The notes: a model not told the origin generated them from the letters alone. A stretch of DNA of 64,000 bases from Gammaproteobacteria bacterium (GCA_027459765.1 DAIDHD010000003.1:1-64000); one strand, 5' to 3'. Shown: positions 53,630-63,134, numbered from the stretch's first letter. Translations and numbers: made by a program.

Positions 53630-55522
53630 TCAGGCCTGCCGCTCGAAGGCCTCGTCGACGACACCGTTCGCGCAGCGGCACCAGACCCGCGTGCCGCCGC
53701 TCGGGGCGGGCTCGATGCCGAACTGTCCGCCGATCGCGCGCGCACGGTAGGCCATCCCGCGCAGGCCGATGCCGGCGTCGGCGGGCTGTGCCGACAGGCC
53801 GACGCCGTCGTCACGCACCTCGAGCAGGATCTGCGCGGCGGTCACCTCGACCGAGATCCGCACCACGGCGGCGCGGCCGTGGCGGATGGCGTTGGCGAGC
53901 GCCTCCTGCGCGATCCGGTAGAGGTGATCGGCCTTCTGCGCGCGCACGTCGAGGCGCGCCGACGCGGTAACGGCGAGATCGACCTGCACGCCGATGCCGC
54001 CGGCGTGGGCATCGACCAGTTGGCGCAACGCGCCCGCCAGATCACCGCCCTCGACCGGCGACAGGCCGTGCGCCACGCCGCGGCAGGTGCGAATCGCGCG
54101 GCGCGTGAGCTCGCGCAGCTGTGCCGCGCGCTCGGCGAGGGCCGGCGGCACGGCCGGGGTCAGCGAATCCACCAGCATGGCGATCAAGGTCAATTCCTGG
54201 CCGAGACCGTCGTGGATGTCCTGGCCGAGACGGCGCTGTTCGCGGCCGATGGCGTCGAGCAAGGCGCTCTCCAGGCGGCGGATATCGGTCAGATCGCGCA
54301 CCGACAGGTAGCGGTAGCGCGCGCCGTCGGCTTCGAATTCGTTCGCACGCACCGCCACGTCGATCCAGCGGCCGTCGCTGCGCCGATAGCGCGTCTCACC
54401 GTCGATGGCGGCGGCGGATTCAGGGTCGGCCGCGGGCAGCCAGGCGCTGGCGTGCATGCCCACCAACTCGGCGCGCTCGTGCCCGGTGAGCTCTGCGAAC
54501 GAGTCGCTCGCCTCCACCACCCGTCCCGCGGCGTCGAGGATGCAGACGCCGTCGCTCGCACTGCGCAGGAACAGGCGATTGCGGCGCGCCTCCACCAGCA
54601 ACCGCGCGGCCAGGCGTTCGCGCTCGGCGAGCAGCATGGCGAGGATGCTGCCGACGCCGATGGTGGCGCCGACGAAGGACCACAGCGACACCAGGCCCGG
54701 CACCGGCGCGAGCCCGCGAAACACGCCGGCGCCGAAGGAATAGCTCACCGCCTCCACCAGGCTCAGGCCGGCGGCGATGCTCGCGGCCGGCACGAACCCG
54801 AACAGCAGCGCGGCCACCACGACCAGCGCCAGCGCCACCACCACGATGGGCAGTTGCAACAGCCCGGGATGCGCGCCCGAACCCGGTGCCAACGCGATGG
54901 CGGCCGAGGTGGCGAGCGCCGCCAGCAGCACCGCGGCGCCGAGGCGCGGCCACTGCGCCAGCGCGGCGAAACTGCCCTGCCGCCAGGACACGAGCAACGG
55001 CGTGAACAGCAGCACGCCGGCGGCGTCGTTCAACCACCAGCGCAGCCAGTCGAGCGAGGTCCAGGGCAGGCCGTCGGCCGGATCGATGACGTAGACGGCG
55101 TGCAGCACGGGAGTGCCGACGCTGGCCGGGACCAGCATGCCCACCAGCGTGGCGACGAGGAACAGCGGCGGGTCGTGGCGCCGCGTGAACCCGGCGTCGA
55201 AGCCGGCACGGCGCAGGATGGCCGACACCAGCAGCGCACCCAGCGGCAGCCCCGCCGCCACCAGTGCGGCCGCCAGCGGCGGGCGCCCCCGCAGCAACTC
55301 GAGCACGGCGCCGGCGGCGAACACCGGCAGCCACTGCGAGGTACCGAAGCGGATCACCGCCGCCACGGCGATCCCGCTCGGCACGAACCAGAGTGCACGG
55401 CCGCCGAGGCCGTGCAGCCATACGGTGGAGGCCGCGCCACCCGCGAGCAGCGCGGCAAAGGTCAGCAGCGACTGCCGCGCGCCGGCGGCAGGCGCCCGTT
55501 CTCGCGTACTCGACCACCTCAT
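53630..55522 (-). CDS. MASE1-PAS sensor histidine kinase (NarL/DegS-type)
   Basis: The 630-residue product has about eight membrane helices in a MASE1 sensor domain (WFVPSGIAVAAVIRFGTSQW then WWLNDAAGVLLFTPLLVSW). A PAS domain follows at about 320-430 (FLRSASDGVCILDAAGRVVE), then a HisKA_3 dimerisation domain with the phospho-acceptor His in LGQDIHDGLGQELTLIAM, and a HATPase_c domain (DHLYRIAQEALANAIRHGRA; DDGVGLSAQPADAGIGLRGM). No response regulator gene is adjacent. It lies 59 nt downstream of the LOV-like/GGDEF gene on the same strand. The MASE1 ligand is unknown. Confidence 0.88.
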   Translation of the reverse strand: MRWSSTRERAPAAGARQSLLTFAALLAGGAASTVWLHGLGGRALWFVPSGIAVAAVIRFGTSQWLPVFAAGAVLELLRGRPPLAAALVAAGLPLGALLVSAILRRAGFDAGFTRRHDPPLFLVATLVGMLVPASVGTPVLHAVYVIDPADGLPWTSLDWLRWWLNDAAGVLLFTPLLVSWRQGSFAALAQWPRLGAAVLLAALATSAAIALAPGSGAHPGLLQLPIVVVALALVVVAALLFGFVPAASIAAGLSLVEAVSYSFGAGVFRGLAPVPGLVSLWSFVGATIGVGSILAMLLAERERLAARLLVEARRNRLFLRSASDGVCILDAAGRVVEASDSFAELTGHERAELVGMHASAWLPAADPESAAAIDGETRYRRSDGRWIDVAVRANEFEADGARYRYLSVRDLTDIRRLESALLDAIGREQRRLGQDIHDGLGQELTLIAMLVDSLTPAVPPALAERAAQLRELTRRAIRTCRGVAHGLSPVEGGDLAGALRQLVDAHAGGIGVQVDLAVTASARLDVRAQKADHLYRIAQEALANAIRHGRAAVVRISVEVTAAQILLEVRDDGVGLSAQPADAGIGLRGMAYRARAIGGQFGIEPAPSGGTRVWCRCANGVVDEAFERQA

Positions 55523-55581
55523 GGCCTCGCATGGTAACAGCGCCAGGCGCTGCGCGCGGTGTCGCGGACGGGTGCAGGCGC

Positions 55582-56532
55582 CTACGCGGCCTGGTTGCGG
55601 CCGGCGCCCTTCGCGACCTTGAGCTGCAGCTGCGAGCGCTCGAGCAGCGCCGCCGGTCCGCCCTGGGCCGCCGGTGCGTCCTGCGACTCCGGCACCGCGG
55701 CGCTCACGCCCACGCTCACGCTCACGTAACGCAGCACGCCGGAGCGCGGGTGGTGAATGCGCAGCTCGCGGACTCGCTCGGCCATCAGACGTCCGAAGCG
55801 CAGCGCCGCGTCCAGATCCAGTCCCGGCGCGTACGCCATCAGACTGCCGCCCTGGATGCGCGCCGCGCAGTCGCTGGCGCGGCGCAGGCAGCCCGAGACG
55901 CAGTGCGCGACCCGGCGGATGACCGAATCGCCCGCGGCACGGCCGAAGGTGGCGTTGTAGGCCTCGAGCGCGTCGATGTCGATGGCGAAGGCGGCGATGC
56001 TGCGCCGTTCGCGCTGTGCGATCGCCCAGTCGCGCTTCAGCAGTTCTTCCAGGTACGGCAGCGTGTACAGCCCGGTGAGCCGATCGTCGCGAATGGCCAC
56101 CGCGGTGGGCTGGTGGGCGCCGCTCAGGGAATCGCGGCCGATGCGCGGATCGCCCCGCAGCCGTTCGCCGGCATCGCGATGGTGGCCGACGAAGTGGCTC
56201 ACGGCACCGTCGGCGTCGTACAGGGGCAACACGGTCATTTCGTTCCAGAACAACGAACCGTCCCTGCGATAATTTCGCAGGAGCACGCGGCAACCGTCGC
56301 CACGCGACAGCGCCTCGCGCAGCCGGTGGCGTCCGTCCTGATCGCGGTCCTCGGCCTGGAGAAGGCGCAAATTGCGGCCGAGCAGATCGGCCGCCGCGTA
56401 GCCGGTCAGCGCCTCGAAGCTGGGATTGACGTACACCACCGGGTGGTCGGGCTCACGCGCGTCCACCACGGCCACGCCGTCCGGCGAGGACTCGAGCAAC
56501 CGGCGGTAGAACTCTGGATCGTGGTTCTGCAT
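55582..56532 (-). CDS. LOV-like PAS domain protein with degenerate GGDEF domain
   Basis: The 316-residue soluble protein has a PAS domain at about 10-122 whose pattern is that of a LOV flavin domain: VYVNPSFEALTGYAAADLLG, then GRNLRLLQ at 52-59 and RNYRRDGSLFWNEMTVLPLY with the flavin-contacting Asn87 and Asn97. The photoactive Cys of GRNCRFLQ is Leu55 here, and the signalling Gln on the last strand is His118 (HFVGHHRD). The GGDEF-like domain at about 150-275 (LTGLYTLPYLEELLKRDWAI) keeps Asp185 but has QGGSL instead of GGDEF (227-231), so cyclase activity is unlikely. Its ATG overlaps the nagZ stop (TGATG). Confidence 0.8.
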   Translation of the reverse strand: MQNHDPEFYRRLLESSPDGVAVVDAREPDHPVVYVNPSFEALTGYAAADLLGRNLRLLQAEDRDQDGRHRLREALSRGDGCRVLLRNYRRDGSLFWNEMTVLPLYDADGAVSHFVGHHRDAGERLRGDPRIGRDSLSGAHQPTAVAIRDDRLTGLYTLPYLEELLKRDWAIAQRERRSIAAFAIDIDALEAYNATFGRAAGDSVIRRVAHCVSGCLRRASDCAARIQGGSLMAYAPGLDLDAALRFGRLMAERVRELRIHHPRSGVLRYVSVSVGVSAAVPESQDAPAAQGGPAALLERSQLQLKVAKGAGRNQAA

Positions 56533-57578
56533 CAACGCGCCTCGGTGAGTACCAGCGGCGGCGCGGCCGACAGCGCACCGACCTGCGCCACCGCCTCGCG
56601 CCAGCGTGCGCCGTCGTGCAGGTCGACGGGTGGTTCGCCCCGGGCACGCATGCGCACCAGCCGGGCCTGGGCGGCCGGCGATTGCTCCATGTCGAGCTTC
56701 GACAGCACCGCGCGCACCGCCGCCCGGTCGTTGCAGATGGGCAGCACGTCGCAACCCGCATCGAGCGCGAGGCGCACCCGCTCGAGCACGCCGCCGAAAG
56801 CGGCGGCGCCCGCCATCGACAGGTCGTCGGCGAAGACGCAGCCGTGGAATCCGAGCTCGCCGCGCAGCACGTCGCCGATCCAGCGCCGCGACAGGCTCGC
56901 GGGCAGCGGGTCGAGCGCGGAATACACCACGTGGGCCGCCATGATCCCCGCCACGTTGTTTTCGATGAGCAGCCGGTAGGGCCGCAGATCCGCCTCCATG
57001 TCGACGTAGCGGCGCCGGTCGATCGGCAGCGCCACGTGCGAATCGGCGACCACGGCGCCGTGCCCCGGAAAGTGCTTGGCCACCGCGGCCATGCCGGCCT
57101 CGCGCATGCCGTCCACGGTGGCGAGTGCGAGCGAGGCCACCGCGTCGGCATCGGCCGCATAGGCGCGATCGCCGATGATCTCGCTCACGCCGTAGTCGAG
57201 GTCGACGCAGGGGGCGAAGCTGAAGTCCACGCCCACCGCGCGCAGCTCGGCGGCGAGCAGCCAGCCGACGGTGTGCGCGAGCGACAGGCCGTCCGACGCG
57301 GCGGCGGCGTGGCGGTGTCCCAGCAGGCGCGCCGCGGGCAGGCGGGTGAAGCCATCGCGAAAGCGCTGCACGCGCCCGCCCTCGTGGTCCACGGCGATCA
57401 GCAGGTGCGGGTTGCGGACCGCGCGGATGGCGGCGGTGAGCGCGGCGAGTTGCTGCGGATCGCGATAGTTGCGGCTGAAGAGAATGACGCTGCCGACCAG
57501 CGGGTGCCCGAGAACGGCGACGTCGTCCGGCGTCAGTTCGGTGCCGGCGATGTCGACCATGAGCGGCCCGAGGCTCAT
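56532..57578 (-). CDS. nagZ: Beta-N-acetylhexosaminidase NagZ
   Basis: NagZ is the cytoplasmic enzyme that removes GlcNAc from GlcNAc-anhMurNAc peptides during peptidoglycan recycling. The 348-residue product has glycoside hydrolase family 3 motifs: VDHEGGRVQRFRDGFTRLPA, the KHFPGHG box with the catalytic His (AVAKHFPGHGAVVADSHVAL) and FADDLSMAGAA with the nucleophile Asp. The ATG at 57578 overlaps the rlmD stop (ATGA). Confidence 0.95.
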   Translation of the reverse strand: MSLGPLMVDIAGTELTPDDVAVLGHPLVGSVILFSRNYRDPQQLAALTAAIRAVRNPHLLIAVDHEGGRVQRFRDGFTRLPAARLLGHRHAAAASDGLSLAHTVGWLLAAELRAVGVDFSFAPCVDLDYGVSEIIGDRAYAADADAVASLALATVDGMREAGMAAVAKHFPGHGAVVADSHVALPIDRRRYVDMEADLRPYRLLIENNVAGIMAAHVVYSALDPLPASLSRRWIGDVLRGELGFHGCVFADDLSMAGAAAFGGVLERVRLALDAGCDVLPICNDRAAVRAVLSKLDMEQSPAAQARLVRMRARGEPPVDLHDGARWREAVAQVGALSAAPPLVLTEAR

Positions 57579-58906
57579 GCGGCCGGCTCGAACACCGCGA
57601 TGGACTCGACGTGCGTCGTGTGCGGAAACATGTCCATGACCCCCGCGCCCGCGAGTTCGTACCCCAGCTTGCTCACCAGGATTCCCGCATCCCGCGCCAG
57701 ACTCCCCGGATGACATGAAATATACACGATGCGCGCCGGCCGCCAATCGGCGACGTGCGCCAGGCACTGCTCGGCGCCGGCTCGCGGGGGATCGAGAAGC
57801 ACCCGGTCGTAGCGCGAGCGCGCCCAGGGGCCGAACCGGGCCGGCTCGAACAGGTTCGCGGTGTGGAATTCGGCGCCCTCGATGCCGTTGCGGCGGGCGT
57901 TGGCGCGCGCACGCGCAACCAGCGCGGCGTCGCCCTCGACACCCACCACCCGGCGCACGCGCCGGCCGACCGGCAGGGTGAAGTTGCCGAGTCCGCAGAA
58001 CAGATCGAGCACGCTGTGCTGCGGCTCCGGCGCCAGCAATTCGAGCGCGCGTTCGACCATGGCCGCGTTGACCGCTGCGTTCACCTGGATGAAGTCGACC
58101 GGCGCGAATTGGATCTCGACCGCGCCGCCGTCGAGGCGATAGGAGAGCGGCGGATAGCCCTCCTGCGCGGGGTGCACGCTGTCGAGGCCGCCCGGCTGCA
58201 GGTGGATCTGCACACCCTGCGCGGCGCCGAAGGCCTGCAAGCGGGCGAGGTCGTCGGCCGTGGGCGCCTCCATGACGCGGAACACGAGCGCCGCCTCCTC
58301 GTCGCCCACCGCCACCTCGACCTGGGGTATCCGCTCCTTGAGGCTCATGCCGTCGACCAGGGCGGCGAGATCGCGCGGCAGGTCGGCGAAGCGCTCGACC
58401 AGGATCTCGCAGCGCGACAAGTCGGCCAGATAGGGCTTGTCGCGCTCGCGGAAGCCGGCGAGCACGCGACCCTTCTTGTGCACGAAGCGCACGCCGAGCC
58501 GGGCGCGGCGCCGATACGCCCAGTCGGGGCCGCGCAGCGGCGCGTACACGGTGCGCGGCGTCACGCCGCCGATTCGCTGCAGCGCCTCGAGCAGGTGGCG
58601 CTGCTTGCGCAGTATCTGCGCCGCCGGCTCGAGGTGCTGCAGGGAGCAGCCGCCACAGACGCCGAAGTGGGCGCAACGAGGCGCGACGCGCTCCGGCGAG
58701 GGCGCGAGCACCTCCTCGAGCACCGCCTCGTCGTACTGGCGGCGGCGCTTGACGATGCGCGCACGCACGCGTTCGCCGGGCAGTGCGCCGTCGACGAACA
58801 CGGCCTTGCCGTCGACCCGGGCGACGCCGCGGGCATCCTCGCTCAAGTCCTCGATGTGCAGCTCGAGTGGCGCCGCGACCGCGGCCCGCTTCACGTCGGC
58901 GGCCAT
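57575..58906 (-). CDS. rlmD: 23S rRNA (uracil-5-)-methyltransferase RlmD (RumA)
   Basis: RlmD methylates U1939 in 23S rRNA using an Fe-S cluster. The 443-residue product has a TRAM domain (about 14-70), the cluster cysteines CAHFGVCGGCSLQHL and a later SRCEIL, and a Rossmann methyltransferase domain (SVLDLFCGLGNFTLPVGRRV). The catalytic Cys lies in YISCHPGSLARD. The closing MDMFPHTTHVESIAVFE is typical. Its start overlaps the end of the exonuclease gene by 16 nt. Confidence 0.94.
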   Translation of the reverse strand: MAADVKRAAVAAPLELHIEDLSEDARGVARVDGKAVFVDGALPGERVRARIVKRRRQYDEAVLEEVLAPSPERVAPRCAHFGVCGGCSLQHLEPAAQILRKQRHLLEALQRIGGVTPRTVYAPLRGPDWAYRRRARLGVRFVHKKGRVLAGFRERDKPYLADLSRCEILVERFADLPRDLAALVDGMSLKERIPQVEVAVGDEEAALVFRVMEAPTADDLARLQAFGAAQGVQIHLQPGGLDSVHPAQEGYPPLSYRLDGGAVEIQFAPVDFIQVNAAVNAAMVERALELLAPEPQHSVLDLFCGLGNFTLPVGRRVRRVVGVEGDAALVARARANARRNGIEGAEFHTANLFEPARFGPWARSRYDRVLLDPPRAGAEQCLAHVADWRPARIVYISCHPGSLARDAGILVSKLGYELAGAGVMDMFPHTTHVESIAVFEPAA

Positions 58907-59664
58907 GCGGCGAGGAACTCCTTCAGGTGTGCGGCGCCCGAATCGGCGAGCATCTTGCGCACGCGCGCGACCTCGCGGGCGTGCTCCTCCGGCGTGAGGT
59001 GGCCGCGCAGCAGCTGGAAGCGGAGGTAGATCAGATAGGTGTTGAGCACGTCGGTCTCGCAGTAGTCGCGAATCCGCGTAAGGCCGCCCTCGAGGTACGT
59101 CGGCCAGACGTCGGCGCCGCGCATGCCGACCTTGCCGGGGAAGCCGAGCAGCGTCGCCACGTCGTCGAGGCTGGCGCGACCGCGGCCCTGGAAGCCCGAC
59201 AGGATGTCCATGAGGTCCATGTGCCGCCAGTGGAACCGGGAAAGATAATTGCTGTAGCGAAAGCTCGAATCCGAGTCGCCGGTCTCCCAGAAACGCGCGG
59301 CGGTCACGCCGTGCAGCAGCGCGCGGTAATTGAGCACCGGCAGGTCGAAACCCGAACCGTTCCACGACACCAGATCCGGCGTGAATTTCTCGATCCCGTC
59401 GTAGAAGCGCTCGATCAGGTCCTTCTCGGTCGCGCCCGCCTCGCCCAGGCTCCACACCTTGAGCGAATCGCGCGTGCGCATGACCACGGAGATGGCGACG
59501 ATGCGGTGTTGCTCGTGGGAGAGGAACTCGCCGCCGGTCTCCTGTCGCCTGCGGGTGAACATCACTTCGGCGACCTGCGCGTCGGTGAGGCCGTCGAGGC
59601 CGTACAGCCGGCGGCCGAGATCGGTGTCGGGAATCGTCTCTATGTCGAAGACCAGCGTGTTCAT
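58891..59664 (-). CDS. Predicted 3'-5' exonuclease, PolB-like (DEDDy)
   Basis: The 257-residue product has the RNase H-like exonuclease fold of PF10108. Exo I is LVFDIETIPDTDLGRRLYGL with the D-x-E pair. Exo II is LVSWNGSGFDLPVLNYRALL. Exo III is IRDYCETDVLNTYLIYLRF, a Y-x3-D arrangement. The family is related to the proofreading domain of B-family polymerases, but it occurs as a stand-alone protein with unknown biological role. It lies between pdxJ and rlmD in a tightly packed operon. Confidence 0.9.
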   Translation of the reverse strand: MNTLVFDIETIPDTDLGRRLYGLDGLTDAQVAEVMFTRRRQETGGEFLSHEQHRIVAISVVMRTRDSLKVWSLGEAGATEKDLIERFYDGIEKFTPDLVSWNGSGFDLPVLNYRALLHGVTAARFWETGDSDSSFRYSNYLSRFHWRHMDLMDILSGFQGRGRASLDDVATLLGFPGKVGMRGADVWPTYLEGGLTRIRDYCETDVLNTYLIYLRFQLLRGHLTPEEHAREVARVRKMLADSGAAHLKEFLAAWPPT

Positions 59665-59670
59665 GGCCGT

Positions 59671-60432
59671 TCAGCGCCGCGCGGCGCGCATCGCATCCTT
59701 CATGTCGCGCACCGCGCGCGCGAGTCCGTCGAACACCGCGCGCGCCACGATCGCGTGGCCGATGTTGAGCTCGACGATCTGCGCGATGGCGGCGATGGGC
59801 GCCACGTTGTGATAGTTCAGGCCGTGGCCGGCGTTCACCACCAGCCCCTCTGCGGCGGCCATGGCGGCTGCGGCGCGCACGCGGGAGAGTTCGCGGTCGC
59901 GTGCGGCGCCCTCGGCCTCGGCGTAGGCGCCGGTGTGCAGTTCGATCACCGGCGCGCCGGCGCGGCACGCGGCGCGGATCTGCCGCTCCTCGGGGTCGAT
60001 GAACAGCGACACGCGGATCCCTGCCTCGGCGAGCCGCCCGCAGGCATCGGCGATGCGCGCCTCCTGGCCCGCCACGTCGAGCCCGCCCTCGGTGGTCACC
60101 TCGGCGCGCTTCTCGGGCACTAGACAGCAGTCGGCGGGCGCGATCCGGCAGGCGATTTCCAGCATCTCCCCGGTCACCGCCATCTCGAGATTCATGCGCG
60201 TCTGCAGGGCGTCGCGCATCGCCAGCACGTCGCGGTCCTGGATGTGGCGCCGATCCTCGCGCAGGTGCAGCGTGATGCTGTCCGCGCCGGATTGCTCCGC
60301 GATCAGCGCCGCGAGCAGCGGATCGGGGTAGCGGGCGCGGCGCGCCTGGCGCAGCGTCGCCACGTGGTCGATGTTGACGCCGAGCGCGATGTCGGCGGGC
60401 CGGTGCGCGGCCGTGGCAGGGGTGTCGGTCAT
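59671..60432 (-). CDS. pdxJ: Pyridoxine 5'-phosphate synthase
   Basis: PdxJ condenses 1-deoxyxylulose 5-phosphate with an amino-ketone in vitamin B6 synthesis. The ATG at 60432 gives 253 residues starting [20 protein letters not shown] after a short leader. Conserved blocks include [48 protein letters not shown] and [13 protein letters not shown]. The start overlaps the recO stop (ATGA). recO-pdxJ adjacency is conserved in gammaproteobacteria. Confidence 0.96.
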   Translation of the reverse strand: MTDTPATAAHRPADIALGVNIDHVATLRQARRARYPDPLLAALIAEQSGADSITLHLREDRRHIQDRDVLAMRDALQTRMNLEMAVTGEMLEIACRIAPADCCLVPEKRAEVTTEGGLDVAGQEARIADACGRLAEAGIRVSLFIDPEERQIRAACRAGAPVIELHTGAYAEAEGAARDRELSRVRAAAAMAAAEGLVVNAGHGLNYHNVAPIAAIAQIVELNIGHAIVARAVFDGLARAVRDMKDAMRAARR

Positions 60433-61151
60433 GTGGTCTCCCGCTGGCGCAGCGCCAGCATCACGTCGCGGGACTTGAGCGCGCGCCCCTCCAGACAGGC
60501 GTCGAGCGCCGCCCGCAGCAGCCGCTTCGCGTCCTTCAGGGACTGTGTCGAATCGAACCGGCCGGCGTCGAGATCGTACAGCGAGCGGCCGCTCACGGCG
60601 CCCGGCGTCTCGGCGACGCACGCGCGCGGCGCGCCGGCGGCGGCGATCCGGTAGTAGTCGTCGGGCCGGATCGCCTCACCGGCCTCGGTGCGGGTGAGTT
60701 CCAGACCATAACCGAGCGACGTGAGCAGGCGCATCTCGAAGCGCCGCAGCGCCGGCTCCTGGTCGGCGCCGCCGGCGAGCGCCGCGATGCAGGCCGCGTA
60801 GGCGTCGAATATCTCCGGGTGCGGATCCCAGCGTTCGGTCAGCTTGAGCAGCAGTTCGTTGAGGTAGAAGCCGCTCATCAGGTGGGCGCCCGGAAGCGCC
60901 ACCGGCGCACCGTCGAGCTCGGCGCCGTCGAGGTTGCCGGCCTCGCCGCGCCCCGACCAGGACAGGAGCAGGCGCTGGAACGGCCGCAGCACGCCGCGCA
61001 GCGCCGACTTGCCGCCGTTGGCGCCGCGCGCGAACAGGCTGATGCGGCCGTGCTCGGCGGTGAAGGCCTCGACGATGCGGCTGGTGTCGCGGTAGGGATA
61101 CTGGTGCAGGACGAAGGCGGGCGCGTGCCACACCCGGCGCGCACTCTTCAC
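60429..61151 (-). CDS. recO: DNA repair protein RecO
   Basis: RecO helps load RecA on SSB-coated gaps with RecR. The GTG at 61151 ([20 protein letters not shown]) gives 240 residues. The OB-fold contains [20 protein letters not shown] and [20 protein letters not shown]; the helical part has [20 protein letters not shown] and [15 protein letters not shown]. The start shares a GTGA with the era stop. Confidence 0.94.
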   Translation of the reverse strand: MKSARRVWHAPAFVLHQYPYRDTSRIVEAFTAEHGRISLFARGANGGKSALRGVLRPFQRLLLSWSGRGEAGNLDGAELDGAPVALPGAHLMSGFYLNELLLKLTERWDPHPEIFDAYAACIAALAGGADQEPALRRFEMRLLTSLGYGLELTRTEAGEAIRPDDYYRIAAAGAPRACVAETPGAVSGRSLYDLDAGRFDSTQSLKDAKRLLRAALDACLEGRALKSRDVMLALRQRETT

Positions 61152-62047
61152 AGCGTGTCGTACCCGAACTGGCGCAGGGCCATCTCGCTGTCCGCCCAGT
61201 TCTCCTTCACCTTCACCCACAGCTCGAGGTGCACCGAGCGCTGCCAGAGGTCGGCGAGCTCGATGCGCGCGAGCCGGCCGATCTCCTTGATGCGCTCGCC
61301 GCGCTGGCCGATCACGATGGCTTTCTGCCCCGCCCGTTCGACCCAGATCACGGCGTGGATCACGGCGCGTCCGTCCTCCTCGGCGAAGCGCTCGATCTGC
61401 ACGTTGATGCCGTAGGGCAGCTCCTCGCGCAGATTGAGGGTGAGCTTCTCGCGAATGACCTCGGCGGCGTGGAAGAGCTCGTCGCGGTCGGTGAGCACGT
61501 CCGCGGGGAACAGCGGCGGCGAGAGCGGCAGGCGCTCGCCGACCATGTCGGCGAGGCGATCGAGATTGTCCTTCTCCAGCGCGGACACCGGCACCAGTTC
61601 CGAGGCGGGCACTCGCTCCGCGAGCTCCTCGAGGAAGGGCAGCAGGCGCTGGCGCGGCTGCACCTTGTCGACCTTGTTCACGACCACGAACAGGGGCTGC
61701 TTCAGGCCGCGCACCCGCTCCCACACCCAGCGGTCCTCCTCGGTGAAGCGCAGCGCCTCGACCACGAACAGGATCACGTCGGCGTCGCGCGAGGAGGACA
61801 TGGCGACGCGGTTCATGTACTGGTTCATGACCCGCGGCGCGCTCTCGTGCATGCCGGGCGTGTCGATCAGCACGAGCTGGGCCTTCGGCCGGTTGACCAC
61901 GCCGAGCACGCGGTGCCGCGTGGTCTGCGGCTTGGGCGCGACGATGCTGACCTTGCGGCCGACCAGCGCATTGACCAGGGTGGACTTGCCGACGTTGGGG
62001 CGGCCGACGATGGCGACCATGCCGGCGCGGAATGCGGGCCCGGTCAC
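61148..62047 (-). CDS. era: GTPase Era
   Basis: Era is an essential GTPase for 16S rRNA maturation. The 299-residue product has G1 GRPNVGKST (15-23), G3 DTPGMHES, G4 NKVDKVQPRQRL and G5 VSALEKDN, then a KH domain (VERAGQKAIVIGQRGERIKE). The GTG start overlaps the rnc stop (GTGA), the usual rnc-era coupling. Confidence 0.97.
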   Translation of the reverse strand: MTGPAFRAGMVAIVGRPNVGKSTLVNALVGRKVSIVAPKPQTTRHRVLGVVNRPKAQLVLIDTPGMHESAPRVMNQYMNRVAMSSSRDADVILFVVEALRFTEEDRWVWERVRGLKQPLFVVVNKVDKVQPRQRLLPFLEELAERVPASELVPVSALEKDNLDRLADMVGERLPLSPPLFPADVLTDRDELFHAAEVIREKLTLNLREELPYGINVQIERFAEEDGRAVIHAVIWVERAGQKAIVIGQRGERIKEIGRLARIELADLWQRSVHLELWVKVKENWADSEMALRQFGYDTL

Positions 62048-62754
62048 GCGCGGCTCCCGGCGTGCGCGGCGAGGCGCTCGAGCACCCGCGAGGCGGCGGC
62101 CTGCTCGGCCCGGCGCCGGCTCGCGCCCTGCCCCACCGCGTCGACGTCGAAGTGCGCGACGGCGCAGGTCACGGTGAAGGACTGCTCGTGCGGCTCGCCG
62201 GAAACGGAGACGAGCGTATAGCGCGGCAGCGGCAGTCCACGGGACTGCAGCAGTTCCTGCAGTTGCGTCTTCGCATCCTTCAAGGCCGCGGCCGCCGGCA
62301 GGGTGCCCATGCGGGGACCGATCAGCCGCCCGACCGCCGCTGCGGCGGCGTCGAAGCCCGCGTCGAGATAGATCGCTCCCACCAGCGCCTCCAGGGCGTC
62401 GGCGAGGATCGACGCCCGCCGGAACCCGCCCGTCTTCATCTCGCCCGCCCCCAGGCGCACGTGATCGCCGACCCCGATCTCGGCGGCGATCGCGGCGAGG
62501 TGTTCGCCGTTCACCAGGCTGGCCCGCAGCCTCGACAAGGCGCCCTCGTCGGCCTTCGGCTGGGCATCGTAGAGCATCCGCGCCACCGCCGCGTTGACGA
62601 TGGCGTCGCCGAGGAACTCCAGGCGCTCGTTGTGAGCCGACGCGGCGCTGCGATGCGTGAGCGCCGTGCGGCAGAGCGCCGGGTCGCCGAAACGGTGACC
62701 GAGCGCCCGGCCCGCCCAGGCGAGCGCGGCGGCGGTGTCATCCGTCGTGGTCAC
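62044..62754 (-). CDS. rnc: Ribonuclease III
   Basis: RNase III cleaves double-stranded RNA in rRNA precursors and mRNAs. The GTG at 62754 gives 236 residues. The signature NERLEFLGDAIVNAAVARML is near residue 42-61, a second acidic cluster is ADALEALVGAIYLDAGFDAA, and a C-terminal dsRNA-binding domain starts at KDAKTQLQELLQSRGLPLPR. The start shares GTGA with the DUF4845 gene stop. Confidence 0.96.
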   Translation of the reverse strand: MTTTDDTAAALAWAGRALGHRFGDPALCRTALTHRSAASAHNERLEFLGDAIVNAAVARMLYDAQPKADEGALSRLRASLVNGEHLAAIAAEIGVGDHVRLGAGEMKTGGFRRASILADALEALVGAIYLDAGFDAAAAAVGRLIGPRMGTLPAAAALKDAKTQLQELLQSRGLPLPRYTLVSVSGEPHEQSFTVTCAVAHFDVDAVGQGASRRRAEQAAASRVLERLAAHAGSRA

Positions 62755-63134
62755 TGCACCTTCACGGTCTTGTCGAAGTGCACCAGCAGCGAGACGTTGC
62801 CGACGTAGGGCACCGTATCGTCGTAGGCCACGTGCAGCGACACGCCGCTGTCGTCCTTCACCACCTCGACGTCCTTGAAGTCGACGCCGGTGATGTCCTC
62901 GATGCCCCAGTGGCGCTCGAGCGAGACCTGCATGGCGCGCACGTCCGGGTTGTCGGCCTTGAACTCGGTGGCGACGCTGGTCAGGGTGCGGGCGACCTTC
63001 AGGTAGTTGAGGTACACCGGCACCAGGCGAATGCCGGCGTACACCACCACCCCGACCAGGGCGAGCACGCACAGCAGCCCGATGAAGGTCATGCCGGCCT
63101 GGGATCGGCGTCCGGCGCCGCGGTCAATTCGCAT
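62751..63134 (-). CDS. DUF4845 membrane protein
   Basis: The 127-residue protein has a pilin-like start: a basic stretch, then AGMTFIGLLCVLALVGVVVY as a single membrane anchor, and a small periplasmic domain. This is the DUF4845 pattern, always found between lepB and rnc in gammaproteobacteria and of unknown function. The AGMTFIGLL segment resembles type IV pilin N-termini but lacks the conserved Glu at position 5. Confidence 0.88.
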   Translation of the reverse strand: MRIDRGAGRRSQAGMTFIGLLCVLALVGVVVYAGIRLVPVYLNYLKVARTLTSVATEFKADNPDVRAMQVSLERHWGIEDITGVDFKDVEVVKDDSGVSLHVAYDDTVPYVGNVSLLVHFDKTVKVQ

